Of a stretch of 64,000 nt of DNA, positions 22,801 to 34,800 are shown one piece after another (the stretch's first letter is position 1; every line of letters starts with the position of its first letter). Below the pieces are notes generated by a model, which did not search any database, was not told the origin of the DNA, and worked only from the letters and a program-made list of their open reading frames with translations. Source of the stretch: Nematostella vectensis (lineage: Eukaryota; Cnidaria; Anthozoa; Actiniaria; Edwardsiidae); the NCBI RefSeq assembly GCF_932526225.1, contig NC_064045.1, forward strand, positions 15,186,442-15,250,441, written 5' to 3'. The translations under genes were made by a program, and so were the position numbers.

Positions 22801-25800
22801 AAGTATGTGCTACAGGGCGTGTTAACTCAGGGTTTGACTCGCGTGTTGAGATAAGTATGTGCTACCGGGCGTGTTAACTCAGGGTTTGACTCACGTGTTG
22901 AGATAAGTATGTGCTACAGGGCGTGTTAACTCAGGGTTTGACTTACGTGTTGAGATAAGTATGTGCTACAGGGCATGTTAACTCAGGGTTTGACTCGCGT
23001 GTTGAGATAAGTATGTGCTACAGGGCGTGTTAACTCAGGGTTTGACTCACGTGTTGAGATAAGTATGTGCTACAGGGCGTGTTAACTCAGGGTTTGACTC
23101 ACGTGTTGAGATAATATGTGCTACAGGGCGTGTTAACTCAGGGTTTGACTCACGTGTTGAGATAAGTATGTGCTACAGGGCGTGTTAACTCAGGGTTTGA
23201 CTCACGTGTTGAGATAGTATGTGCTACAGGGCGTGTTAACTCTGGGTTTGACTCACGTGTTGAGATAAGTATGTGCTACCGGGCGTGTTAACTCAGGGTT
23301 TGACTCACGTGTTGAGATAAGTATGTGCTACAGGGCGTGTTAACTCAGGGTTTGACTTACGTGTTGAGATAAGTATGTGCTACAGGGCGTGTTAACTCAG
23401 GGTTTGACTCACGTGTTGAGATAATGTGTGCTACAGGGCGTGTTAACTCAGGGTTTGACTCACGTGTTGAGATAAGTATGTGCTACAGGGCGTGTTAACT
23501 CAGGGTTTGACTCACGTGTTGAGATAGTATGTGCTACCGGGCGTGTTAACTCAGGGTTTGACTCACGTGTTGAGATAAGTATGTGCTACCGGGCGTGTTA
23601 ACTCAGGGTTTGACTCACGTGTTGAGATAATGTGTGCTACAGCGCGTGTTAACTCAGGGTTTGACTCACGTGTTGAGATAAGTATGTGCTACAGGGCGTG
23701 TTAACTCAGGGTTTGACTCACGTGTTGAGATAAGTATGTGCTACCGGGCGTGTTAACTCAGGGTTTGACTCACGTGTTGAGATAAGTATGTGCTACAGGG
23801 CGTGTTAACTCAGGGTTTGACTCACGTGTTGAGATAAGTATGTGCTACAGGGCGTGTTAACTCAGGGTTTGACTCACGTGTTGAGATAAGTATGTGCTAC
23901 AGGGCGTGTTAACTCAGGGTTTGACTCACGTGTTGAGATAAGTATGTGCTACAGGGCGTGTTAACTCAGGGTTTGACTCACGTGTTGGGATAATGTGTGC
24001 TACAGGGCGTGTTAACTCAGGGTTTGACTCACGTGTTGAGATAAGTATGTGCTACAGGGCGTGTTAACTCAGGGTTTGACTCACGTGTTGAGATAAGTAT
24101 GTGCTACAGGGCGTGTTAACTCAGGTTTTGACTCACGTGTTGAGATAAGTATGTGCTACAGGACGTGTTAACTCAGGGTGTAGCTCACGTTTTGAGTTAA
24201 GTATGTGCTACCGGGCGTGTTAACTCAGGGTTTGACTCACGTGTTGAGATAAGTATGTGCTACAGGGCGTGTTAACTCAGGGTTTGACTCACGTGTTGAG
24301 ATAATATGTGCTACCGGGCGTGTTAACTCAGGGTTTGACTCACGTGTTGAGATAAGTATGTGCTACAGGGCGTGTTAACTCAGGGTTTGACTCACGTGTT
24401 GAGATAAGTATGTGCTACAGGGCGTGTTAACTCAGGGTTTGACTCACGTGTTGAGATTATATGTGCTACAGGGCGTGTTAACTCAGGGTTTGACTCACGT
24501 GTTGAGATAAGTATGTGCTACCGGGCGTGTTAACTCAGGGTTTGACTCACGTGTTGAGATAAGTATGTGCTACAGGGCGTGTTAACTCAGGTTTTGACTC
24601 ACGTGTTGAGATAAGTATGTGCTACAGGACGTGTTAACTCAGGGTGTAGCTCACGTTTTGAGTTAAGTATGTGCTACCGGGCGTGTTAACTCAGGGTTTG
24701 ACTCACGTGTTGAGATAAGTATGTGCTACAGGGCGTGTTAACTCAGGGTTTGACTCACGTGTTGAGATAATATGTGCTACCGGGCGTGTTAACTCAGGGT
24801 TTGACTCACGTGTTGAGATAAGTATGTGCTACAGGGCGTGTTAACTCAGGGTTTGACTCACGTGTTGAGATAAGTATGTGCTACAGGGCGTGTTAACTCA
24901 GGGTTTGACTCACGTGTTGAGATTATATGTGCTACAGGGCGTGTTAACTCAGGGTTTGACTCACGTGTTGAGATAAGTATGTGCTACAGGGCGTGTTAAC
25001 TCAGGGTTTGACTCACGTGTTGAGATAAGTATGTGCTACATGTCGTGTTAACTCAGGGTTTGACTCACGTGTTGAGATAATATGTGCTACATGGCGTGTT
25101 AACTCAGGGTTTGACTCGCGTGTTGAGATAAGTATGTGCTACCGGGCGTGTTAACTCAGGGTTTGACTCACGTGTTGAGATAATATGTGCTACAGGGCGT
25201 GTTAACTCAGGGTTTGACTCACGTGTTGAGATAAGTATGTGCTACATGGCGTGTTAACTCAGGGTTTGACTCACGTGTTGAGATAATATGTGCTACATGG
25301 CGTGTTAACTCAGGGTTTGACTCACGTGTTGAGATAAGTATGTGCTACAGGGCGTGTTAACTCAGGGTTTGACTCACGTGTTGAGATAATATGTGCTACA
25401 GGGCGTGTTAACTCAGGGTTTGACTCACGTGTTGAGATAATGTGTGCTACAGGGCGTGTTAACTCAGGGTTTGACTCACGTGTTGAGATAATGTGTGCTA
25501 CAGGACATGTTAACTCAGGGTTTAGCTCACGTTTTGAGTTAAGTATGTGCTACAGGGCGTGTTAACTCAGGGTTTGACTCACGTGTTGGGATGAGTGTTG
25601 TACTACTCCTGGCAGTGCTGGGTTTCCAGCAAAGAGCTTTTAGTGACGACTCCTTGGTCTGTGATGACGCACTCAATGGCCGTGACTTCTTACCCGTTGA
25701 TAAGGGACTGGGGCTGGCCTCAACACCTGCTGTTTGTGGGCGAGTCTGAGGAGAGATCATTGGGATCTTAAAGAACACTGCAGCAAGCCTATTCCGCGAG

Positions 25801-28800
25801 TCTGACAGATCATCGGGATCTAAAAGAACACTGCAGCAATCCTATCCCGCGAGTCTGACAGATCAGCGGGATCTTAAGAAAATTGCAGCAAGCCTATCCC
25901 GCGAGTCTGACAGATCAGCGGGATCTTAAAGATAACTTCAGCAAGCCTATCCGGCACAAACATCTACAGACTCCTGATTTGCAGAATTTCGAAATGCGAA
26001 GTCTACATTTGCGACACATTTAATTATAGCCGGGCGCATGCATTTTACAGACTTCAGGACAATCGGGATACATGCTAATACATGCTGATACATGCATGCT
26101 AAGTGTTCATTTCACTAGAGCAAATGCGGTGCTGTGATAAGCTCGCTTTATTACTCTAATATGAAGGAAACTTCGGTAATCTGATAAAACGTACACGTAC
26201 AATACACAAACACATAACACGGCCAGTGAAAATAAAGTGGTGAGTGCAATGTGAGTCCTTAATGTAATTAAAATAGAACTGATTTCTTACACAATTCGCT
26301 GCGCTGTTTATATCGGGCAAGAAGTTTAGCTGTTTCAGGGCAAAGTGAAGAAAATTTGGTTAAAAGAGCTCGGCCTATGTAGGTGTTAAATAGGCGTATT
26401 TAGAATATATATTTTGAACTATGAGGGTATGTAGGTCTTGAAAATATAGGAGTAGATAGAATATATGTGTTGCAGTCATCTGTGAGGTTTTGTAGGTCCT
26501 AAATATGCAGGAGTAGATAAAATCCATGTTTTGCAAGAGAGGGGTGAGTTAGAAATCAACATATTGATAAAAACGTTAATTTGGGTCATGTGTACCGCGG
26601 CGTGTTAGATAAGAAATGTCTTACATAGTATAATCCATGTGTTTGTGAGTCATGTGATACATAATGTCTTACAGAGTATAACCCATGTATTTGTGAGTCA
26701 TGTGATACATAATGTCTTACAGAGTATAACCCATGTATTTGTGAGTCATGTGATACATAATGTCTTACAGAGTATAATCCATGTGTTTGTGAGTCATGTG
26801 ATACATAATGTCTTACAGAGTATAATCCATGTATTTGTGAGTCATGTGATACATAATGTCTTACAGAGTATAATCCATGTATTTGTGAGTCATGTGATAC
26901 ATAATGTCTTACAGAGTATAATCCATGTATTTGTGAGTCATGTGATACATAATGTCTTACAGAGTATAATCCATGTGTTTGTGAGTAATGTGATACATAA
27001 TGTCTTACAGAGTATAACCCATGTATTTGTGAGTCATGTGATACATAATGTCTTACAGAGTATAACCCATGTATTTGTGAGTCATGTGATACATAATGTC
27101 TTACAGAGTATAACCCATGTATTTGTGAGTCATGTGATACATAATGTCTTACATAGTATAATCCATGTTTTTGTGAGTCATGTGATACATAATGTCTTAC
27201 AGAGTATAACCCATGTATTTGTGAGTAATGTGATACATAATGTCTTACAGAGTATAACCCATGTATTTGTGAGTAATGTGATACATAATGTCTTACAGAG
27301 TAAGACACCCATGTGTTTGTGAGTCATGTGATACTTACCATCCGGGCTTTTGTGAGAGCGGTGTGTCGCGGCGGTGTTAGAGCCATCTTGACTTTACTAG
27401 CTGAAGGGGGCCTGGGAACTAGTTGGTTATCAAAAGCTGTATTGACCTGATAGGAGGCAAAGAAGATAAATATTTGGTTAGGAAGTAAGAGTAAGAGTTA
27501 GACAATTTGCAGGTATGGAGTGAGATCAATGAGCAGCTAAGGGCGATCAGCGTGAATTAGGGAGTAAGTCAATGAGCAGCTAAGGGCGATCAGCGTGAAT
27601 TAGGGAGTAAGTCAATGAGCAGCTAAGGGCGATCAGCGTGAATTAGGGTGTGAGAGTAAGTCAATAAGCAACTAAGGGCGATCAGCGTGAATTAGGGTGT
27701 GAGAGTAAGTCAATAAGCAGCTAAGGGCGATCAGTGTGAATTAGGGAGTACGTCAATAAGCAACTAAGGGCGATCAGTGTGAATTAGGGAGTGAGGGTAA
27801 GTCAATAAGCAGCTAAGGGCGATCAGTGTGAATTAGGGAGTAAGTCAATTAGCAGCTAAGGGCGATCAGCGTTAATAAGGGAGTAAGTCAATGAGCAGCT
27901 AAGGGCGATCAGCGTGAATTAGGGAGTAAGTCAATAAGCAGCTAAGGGCGATCAGCGTGAATTAGGGAGTAAGTCAATAAGCAGCTAAGGGCGATCAGCG
28001 TGAATTAGGGAGTAAGTCAATAAGCAGCTAAGGGCGATCAGCGTGAATTAGGGAGTGAGTCAATAAGCAGCTAAGGGCGATCAGCGTGAATTAGGGAGTA
28101 AGTCAATAAGCAGCTAAGGGCGATCAGCGTGAATTAGGGAGTAAGTCAATAAGCAGCTAAGGGCGATCAGCGTGAATTAAGGAGTGAGTCAATAAGCAGC
28201 TAAGGGCGATCAGTGTGAATTAGGAAGTAAGTCAATGAGCAGCTAAGGGCGATCAGTGTGAATTAGGGAGTAAGAGTAAGTCAATAAGCAGCTAAGGGCG
28301 ATCAGTGTAAATTAGGGTGTGAGAGTAAGTCAATAAGCAGCTAAGGGCGATCAGCGTGAATTAGGGAGTAAGTCAATAAGCAGCTAAGGGCGATCAGCGT
28401 GAATTAGGGAGAAGGTCAATAAGCAGCTAAGGGCGATCAGCGTGAATTAGGGTGTGAGAGTAAGTCAATAAACAGCTAAGGGCGGTCAGCGTGAATTAGG
28501 GAGTAAGTCAATAAGCAGCTAAGGGCGATCAGCGTGAATTAGGGAGTGAGTCAATGAGCAGCTAAGGGCTATCAGTGTAAATTAGGGAGTAAGTCAATAA
28601 GCAGCTAAGGGCGATCAGCGTGAATTAGGGAGTAAGTCAATGAGCAGCTAAGGGCGATCAGCATGAATTAGGGAGTAAGTCAATAAGCAGCTAAGGGCGA
28701 TCAGCGTGAATTAGGGAGTAAGTCAATGAGCAGCTAAGGAAGATCAGTGTGTGCTGATTGTTTATAAAAGTAGTGTGATAAAAGGTTTGGCTTGCAGTGT

Positions 28801-31800
28801 TTCGGTTGATTGGTAATGGTAAGTAAGGTATTGGTACTGGTTGCTGGACAAGAAATGTGGAGTGTACTAATACGATAAGGTATATCTTACCGGCTCAATC
28901 TTTTTCTTTCTCACTGTCTCAAGCAGCATAGCAGTCTGTATAAAGGCGAATGAAAACCTTCTTGTAACAACGAGTAACCTAAACTATAACCTAAACAACC
29001 AATTAACGAGGGACCTGAAAACCAGTTACCTAAGGGGCAGGTGAACCTTTTCATAACGACGAGGGACATGGATACCAGGAGCTTAAAAGCGAATAACCGC
29101 AATTGAATGTTTGTAGTAACACAAGACTTAAGGATTACCTTTTGGGAGTAGTTAAATGCTCGGTCCATCTCGTTGATCACAGCTCTCAGGTCATCACTCT
29201 CAATAAGTGCTAAGGTCAATCGAATATACATACGTTATAACGTCAATGGAATACCCATACATCATGACGTCAATCAAATATGTACGTCACGTATATCACA
29301 TAGGAATAAATCATAACAGCAATTAAATAAACATAATTGGATGCATTCAAAAATTGTCGCACTTGAACTAACCTCCATTTCTATACCAATGGAAGCGGCC
29401 ACGCACACTATGGGACATTTCTTTAAGAGTGTGAGCAGTCTCTTCCCGGTCGGCGAACTTGCCAGGAATAGCGATCAGCCCATCCTCGTCATCAACCTCG
29501 TAGAAGATCGTGTGCAGTGAGATGTTTCGGCCTGCGAGTGCTTCTCTCATAAACCCACACACAACATCCTAACAACAGGACATGGAAATCCTTTAATTCC
29601 TTTACTGACTGAGTGTTGCGCATCGAGGGGTTGAATAAAGAGAAGATGGAAGAGGGGGGGGGGGTAGTGATGGAGAGGGGGCTGAACGATGGGTGATGGA
29701 AGAGGGGGAGGTTAGTGGTGGATAGGGGGCTGAATGATGGGTGATGGAAGAGGGGGAGGTTAGTGATGGAGAGGGGGCTCAAGGTTAGTGATGGAGAGGG
29801 GGCTGAAGGTTAGTGATGGAGAGGGGCTGAAGGATGGATGGAGGGGGTTTGAGTAATGAAGGAATTGAGTGATGAGAGGAGGGATTGATGGGAAGGTCTT
29901 ACCTTTGGCTCATCAGGCACACCACTTGTGATGACATAAATACCGTCAACCTCTAAAAAGATTATGGTTAGGGTTATTACTTTTATAAGATATATGAGAT
30001 TTCACTCTTCAATTCAGCAAAACAAACAAAATATGTCCGACTTGCAGTTATCATTGAGCTCTAGTAATATTTGTTACATAGAGGTTCCAACCTTGGAGTT
30101 ATGCCTTTGATGAAATACGATTAATATACAATGTCACAATCAGAGAGACATCTTTTATTTGGAATCCGAATTCTCTCTCTTAATGTTTGAATACAAACCT
30201 ATTCCATGCTTGAGTTCCTCTTCATTTTCAACAGCAAGCCGAAAAGCATCTAGAAAATTTCTGCTTCCTTTACAGCCAATTTGCAGCAGCCATCTGTGCG
30301 TTCACAAGATAAATAAATGGCCAAAATTCACAAAATGTTTTCATTGATAAATTTAGGTACTAAAGGGTTCCACTGACAGGTGTGTAATAGGGGTACAGTA
30401 TGACAAACTGACAAGTGTGTAGTAGGGGTACAGTATGACAAACTGACAGGTGTGTAATAGGGGTGGAGTATGACAAACTGACATGTGTGTAGTAGGGGTA
30501 CAGTATGACAAACTGACAGGTGTGTAGGAGGGGTACACTATGACAAACTGACAGGTGTGTAATAGGGGTGGAGTATGACAAACTGACAGGTGTGTAGTAG
30601 GGGTGGAGTATGACAAACTGACAGGTGTGTAATAGGGGTACAGTATGACAAACTGACAGGTGTGTAATAGAGGTACAGTATGGCAAACTGACAGGTGTGT
30701 AGTAGGGGTACAGTATGGCAAACTGACAGGTGTGTAATAGAGGTACAGTATGGCAAACTGACAGGTGTGTAATAGGGGTACAGTATGACAAACTGACAGG
30801 TGTGTAGTAGGGGTACAGTTTGACAAACTGACAGGTGTGTAGTAGGGGTACAGTATGACAAACTGACCGGTGTGTAATAGGGGTACAGTATGACAAACTG
30901 ACAGGTGTGTAGTAGGGATACAGTATGGCAAACTGACAGGTGTGTAATAGGGGTACAGTATGACAAACTGACAGGGGTGTAGTAGGGGTACAGTATGACA
31001 AACTGACAGGTGTGTAGTAGGGGTACAGTATGGCAAACTGACAGGTGTGTAGTAGGGGTACAGTATGGCAAACTGACAGGTGTGTAATAGAGGTACAGTA
31101 TGGCAAACTGACAGGTGTGTAATAGGGGTACAGTATGGCAAACTGACAGGTGTGTAGTAGGGTTACAGTATGGCAAACTGACAGGTGTGTAGTAGGGGTA
31201 CAGTATGGCAAACTGACAGGTGTGTAATAGAGGTACAGTATGGCAAACTGACAGGTGTGTAATAGGGGTACAGTATGACAAACTGACAGGTGTGTAGTAG
31301 GGGTACAGTTTGACAAACTGACAGGTGTGTAGGAGGGGTACACTATGACAAACTGACAGGTGTGTAATAGGGGTACAGTATGGCAAACTGACAGGTGTGT
31401 AGTAGGGGTACAGTATGGCAAACTGACAGGTGTGTAATAGGGGTACAGTATGGCAAACTGACAGGTGTGTAATAGGGGTACAGTATGGCAAACTGACAGG
31501 TGTGTAGTAGGGGTACAGTATGACAAACTGACAGGTGGGTAGTAGGGGTACACTATGACAAACTGACAGGTGTGTAGTAGGGGTACAGTATGGCAAACTG
31601 ACAGGTGTGTAATAGGGGTACAGTATGGCAAACTGACAGGTGTGTAATAGGGGTACAGTATGACAAACTGACAGGTGTGTAATAGGGGTACAGTATGGCA
31701 AACTGACAGGTGTGTAATAGGGGTACAGTATGACAAACTGACATGTGTGTAGTAGGGGTACAGTATGACAAACTGACAGGTGTGTAGTAGGGGTACAGTA

Positions 31801-34800
31801 TGGCAAACTGACAGGTGTGTAATAGAGGTACAGTATGGCAAACTGACAGGTGTGTAGTAGGGGTACAGTATGGCAAACTGACAGGTGTGTAATAGGGGTA
31901 CAGTATGACAAACTGACAGGTGTGTAATAGGGGTACAGTATGACAAACTGACAGGTGTGTAATAGGGGTACAGTATGACAAACTGACAGGTGTGTAGTAG
32001 GGGTACAGTATGGCAAACTGACAGGTGTGTAGTAGGGGTACAGTATGACAAACTGACAGGGGTGTAATAGGGGTACAGTATGACAAACTGACAGGTGTGT
32101 AATAGGGGTACAGTATGACAAACTGACAGGTGTGTAATAGGGGTACAGTATGACAAACTGACAGGTGTGTAGTAGGGGTACAGTATGACAAACTGACAGG
32201 TGTGTAATAGGGGTACAGTATGACAAACTGACAGGTGTGTAATAGGGGTACAGTATGGCAAACTGACAGGTGTGTAATAGGGGTACAGTATGACAAACTG
32301 ACAGGGGTGTAATAGGGGTACAGTATGACAAACTGACAGGTGTGTAATAGGGGTACAGTATGACAAACTGACAGGTGTGTAATAGGGGTACAGTATGACA
32401 AACTGACAGGTGTGTAGTAGGGGTACAGTATGACAAACTGACAGGTGTGTAATAGGGGTACAGTATGACAAACTGACAAGTGTGTAGTAGTGGTACAGTA
32501 TGACAAACTGACAGGTGTGTAGTAGGGGTACAGTATGACAAACTGACCGGTGTGTAATAGGGGTACAGTATGACAAACTGACAGGTGTGTAGCAGGGTAG
32601 AGTATGGCAAACTGACAGGTGTGTAATAGGGGTACAGTATGACAAACTGACAAGTGTGTAGTAGGGGTACAGTATGGCAAACTGACAGGTGTGTAGTAGG
32701 GGTACAGTATGGCAAACTGACAGGTGTGTAGTAGGGGTGGAGTATGACAAACTGACAGGTGTGTAGTAGGGGTACAGTATGACAAACTGACAGGTGGGTA
32801 GTAGAGGTATAGTATGACAAACTGACAGGTGTGTAGTAGGGGTACAGTATGACAAACTGACAGGTGTGTAATAGGGGTACAGTATGGCAAACTGACAGGG
32901 GTGTAATAGGGGTACAGTATGACAAACTGACAGGTGTGTAGTAGGGGTACAGTATGACAAACTGACAGGTGTGTAGTAGGGGTACATTATGACAAACTGA
33001 CAGGTGTGTAGTAGGGGTACAGTATGACAAACTGACAGGTGTGTAATAGGGGTACAGTATGACAAACTGACAGGTGTGTAATAGGGGTACAGTATGGCAA
33101 ACTGACAGGTGTGTAATAGGGGTACAGTATGACAAGCTGACAGGTAACTGACAGGTGTGTAGTAGGGGTACAGTATGACAAACTGACAGGTGTGTAATAG
33201 AGGTACAGTATGACAAGCTGACAGGTAACTGACAGGTGTGTAGTAGGGGTACAGTATGACAAACTGGCAGGTGTGTAGTAGGGGTACAGTATGACAAACG
33301 GACAGGTGTGTAGTAGGGGTACAGTATGACAAACTGACAGGTGTGTAATAGGGGTACAGTATGACAAACTGACAGGTGTGTAGTAGGGGTACAGTATGAC
33401 AAACTGACAGGTGTGTAGTAGGGGTACAGTATGACAAACTGACAGGTGTGTAGTAGGGGTACAGTATGACAAACTGACAGGTGTGTAATAGGGGTACAGT
33501 ATGACAAACTGACAGGTGTGTAGTAGGGGTACAGTATGACAAACTGACAGGTGTGTAATAGGGGTACAGTATGGCAAACTGACAGGTGTGTAATAGGGGT
33601 ACAGTATGACAAACTGACAGGTGTGTAATAGGGGTACACTATAACAAACTGACAGGTGTGTAGGAGGGGTACACTATGACAAACTGACAAGTGTGTAGGA
33701 GGGGTAGATATGATAGGGTTTGCACCCACTTCCAAGTGGCTTCTAGATATTCTGGGGATGGCTCAACCATGCAGGGGCGGAACATCTCTGCTTTGTCGCC
33801 AAAACTGAAAAAGATAGACAATGAATTTACATGGAAAGAATCACATGGAATATCAATCACAGGTGGAAGTTATATACAGAAACTGAACAACTAGATAAAA
33901 AAAGTTCCTTTCAACAATTTGCAAATGATAAGAATCCAAAAAAAAAAAAACATAACAAAACAACCATTTGTAATGCTATTGTACAACCCCCTTATAAAGG
34001 TTTATCAAGTGCAATATCTTAAGCTGAGAAAATAAAATAAAGTACCTTCACATTATCAAAGTATCAAAGTATCTTCACATTTGAACCTTTAATAAGTATA
34101 ACAATACCATCATTTATCCAAAAAGGCCAACATTTCAATGCTTCAATAAGTTCAACAAAGTTTTCTAAAAAAATAGTAAGAATGTTTGATGTTTAAGTTG
34201 CACATTATCAAAGTATCAAAGTATCTTCACATTTGAACCTTTAATAAGTATAACAATACCATCATTTATCCAAAAAGGCCAACATTTCAACCCTTCAATA
34301 AGTTCAACAAAGTTTTCTAAAAAAATAGTAAGAATGTTTGATGTTTAAGTTGAATTAAGTTGTATTATCTGTGGAAGGGAGGGGTAAGTACAAACCATAT
34401 GAAGTTATAAGAAGTCTTGTTAGCCATCTGCTGCTCAAGCAGTAAGCGGATGTGTTCATGAAGACGGAGCACTGCAGGTGACGTGCATATGGACATGTCG
34501 ACAAGAATCACCACCCTAAGAACATTTGATCATAGCAACCATCACCACCCTAAGAACATTTGATCAAAACAACCACCACCACCCTAAGAACATTTGATCA
34601 AAACAACCATCACCACCCTAAGAACATTTGATCAAAACAACCATCACCACCCTAAGAACATTTGATCATAGCAACCATCACCACCCTAAGAACATTGGAT
34701 CATAGCAACCATCACCACAATGAGAACATTTGATCACAGCAACCATCACCACCATGAGAACATTTGATCACAGCAACCATCACCACCATGAGAACATTTG

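Noticed and set aside
11431-25582. Centromeric satellite or telomeric repeat
   Set aside because: The array lies between two exons of one gene that join in frame, has a 52-bp unit derived from the exon edge, and does not resemble telomere repeats.
11431-25582. Assembly artefact as the full explanation
   Set aside because: Copy number may be wrong, but units differ by many single-base variants and the seed relation is visible in both short and long arrays, so the basic observation stands.
26586-27322. Open frames of 240 and 227 residues
   Set aside because: Caused by the 48-bp repeat; both strands are open in parallel, which is typical of repeat artefacts.
30353-33735. Open frames of 1060 and 1065 residues and several smaller ones, - strand
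   Set aside because: They are readings of the 35-bp tandem repeat in overlapping frames. They have no domain, and they lie between exons 17 and 18 of the VWA3-like gene, which join in frame across them.
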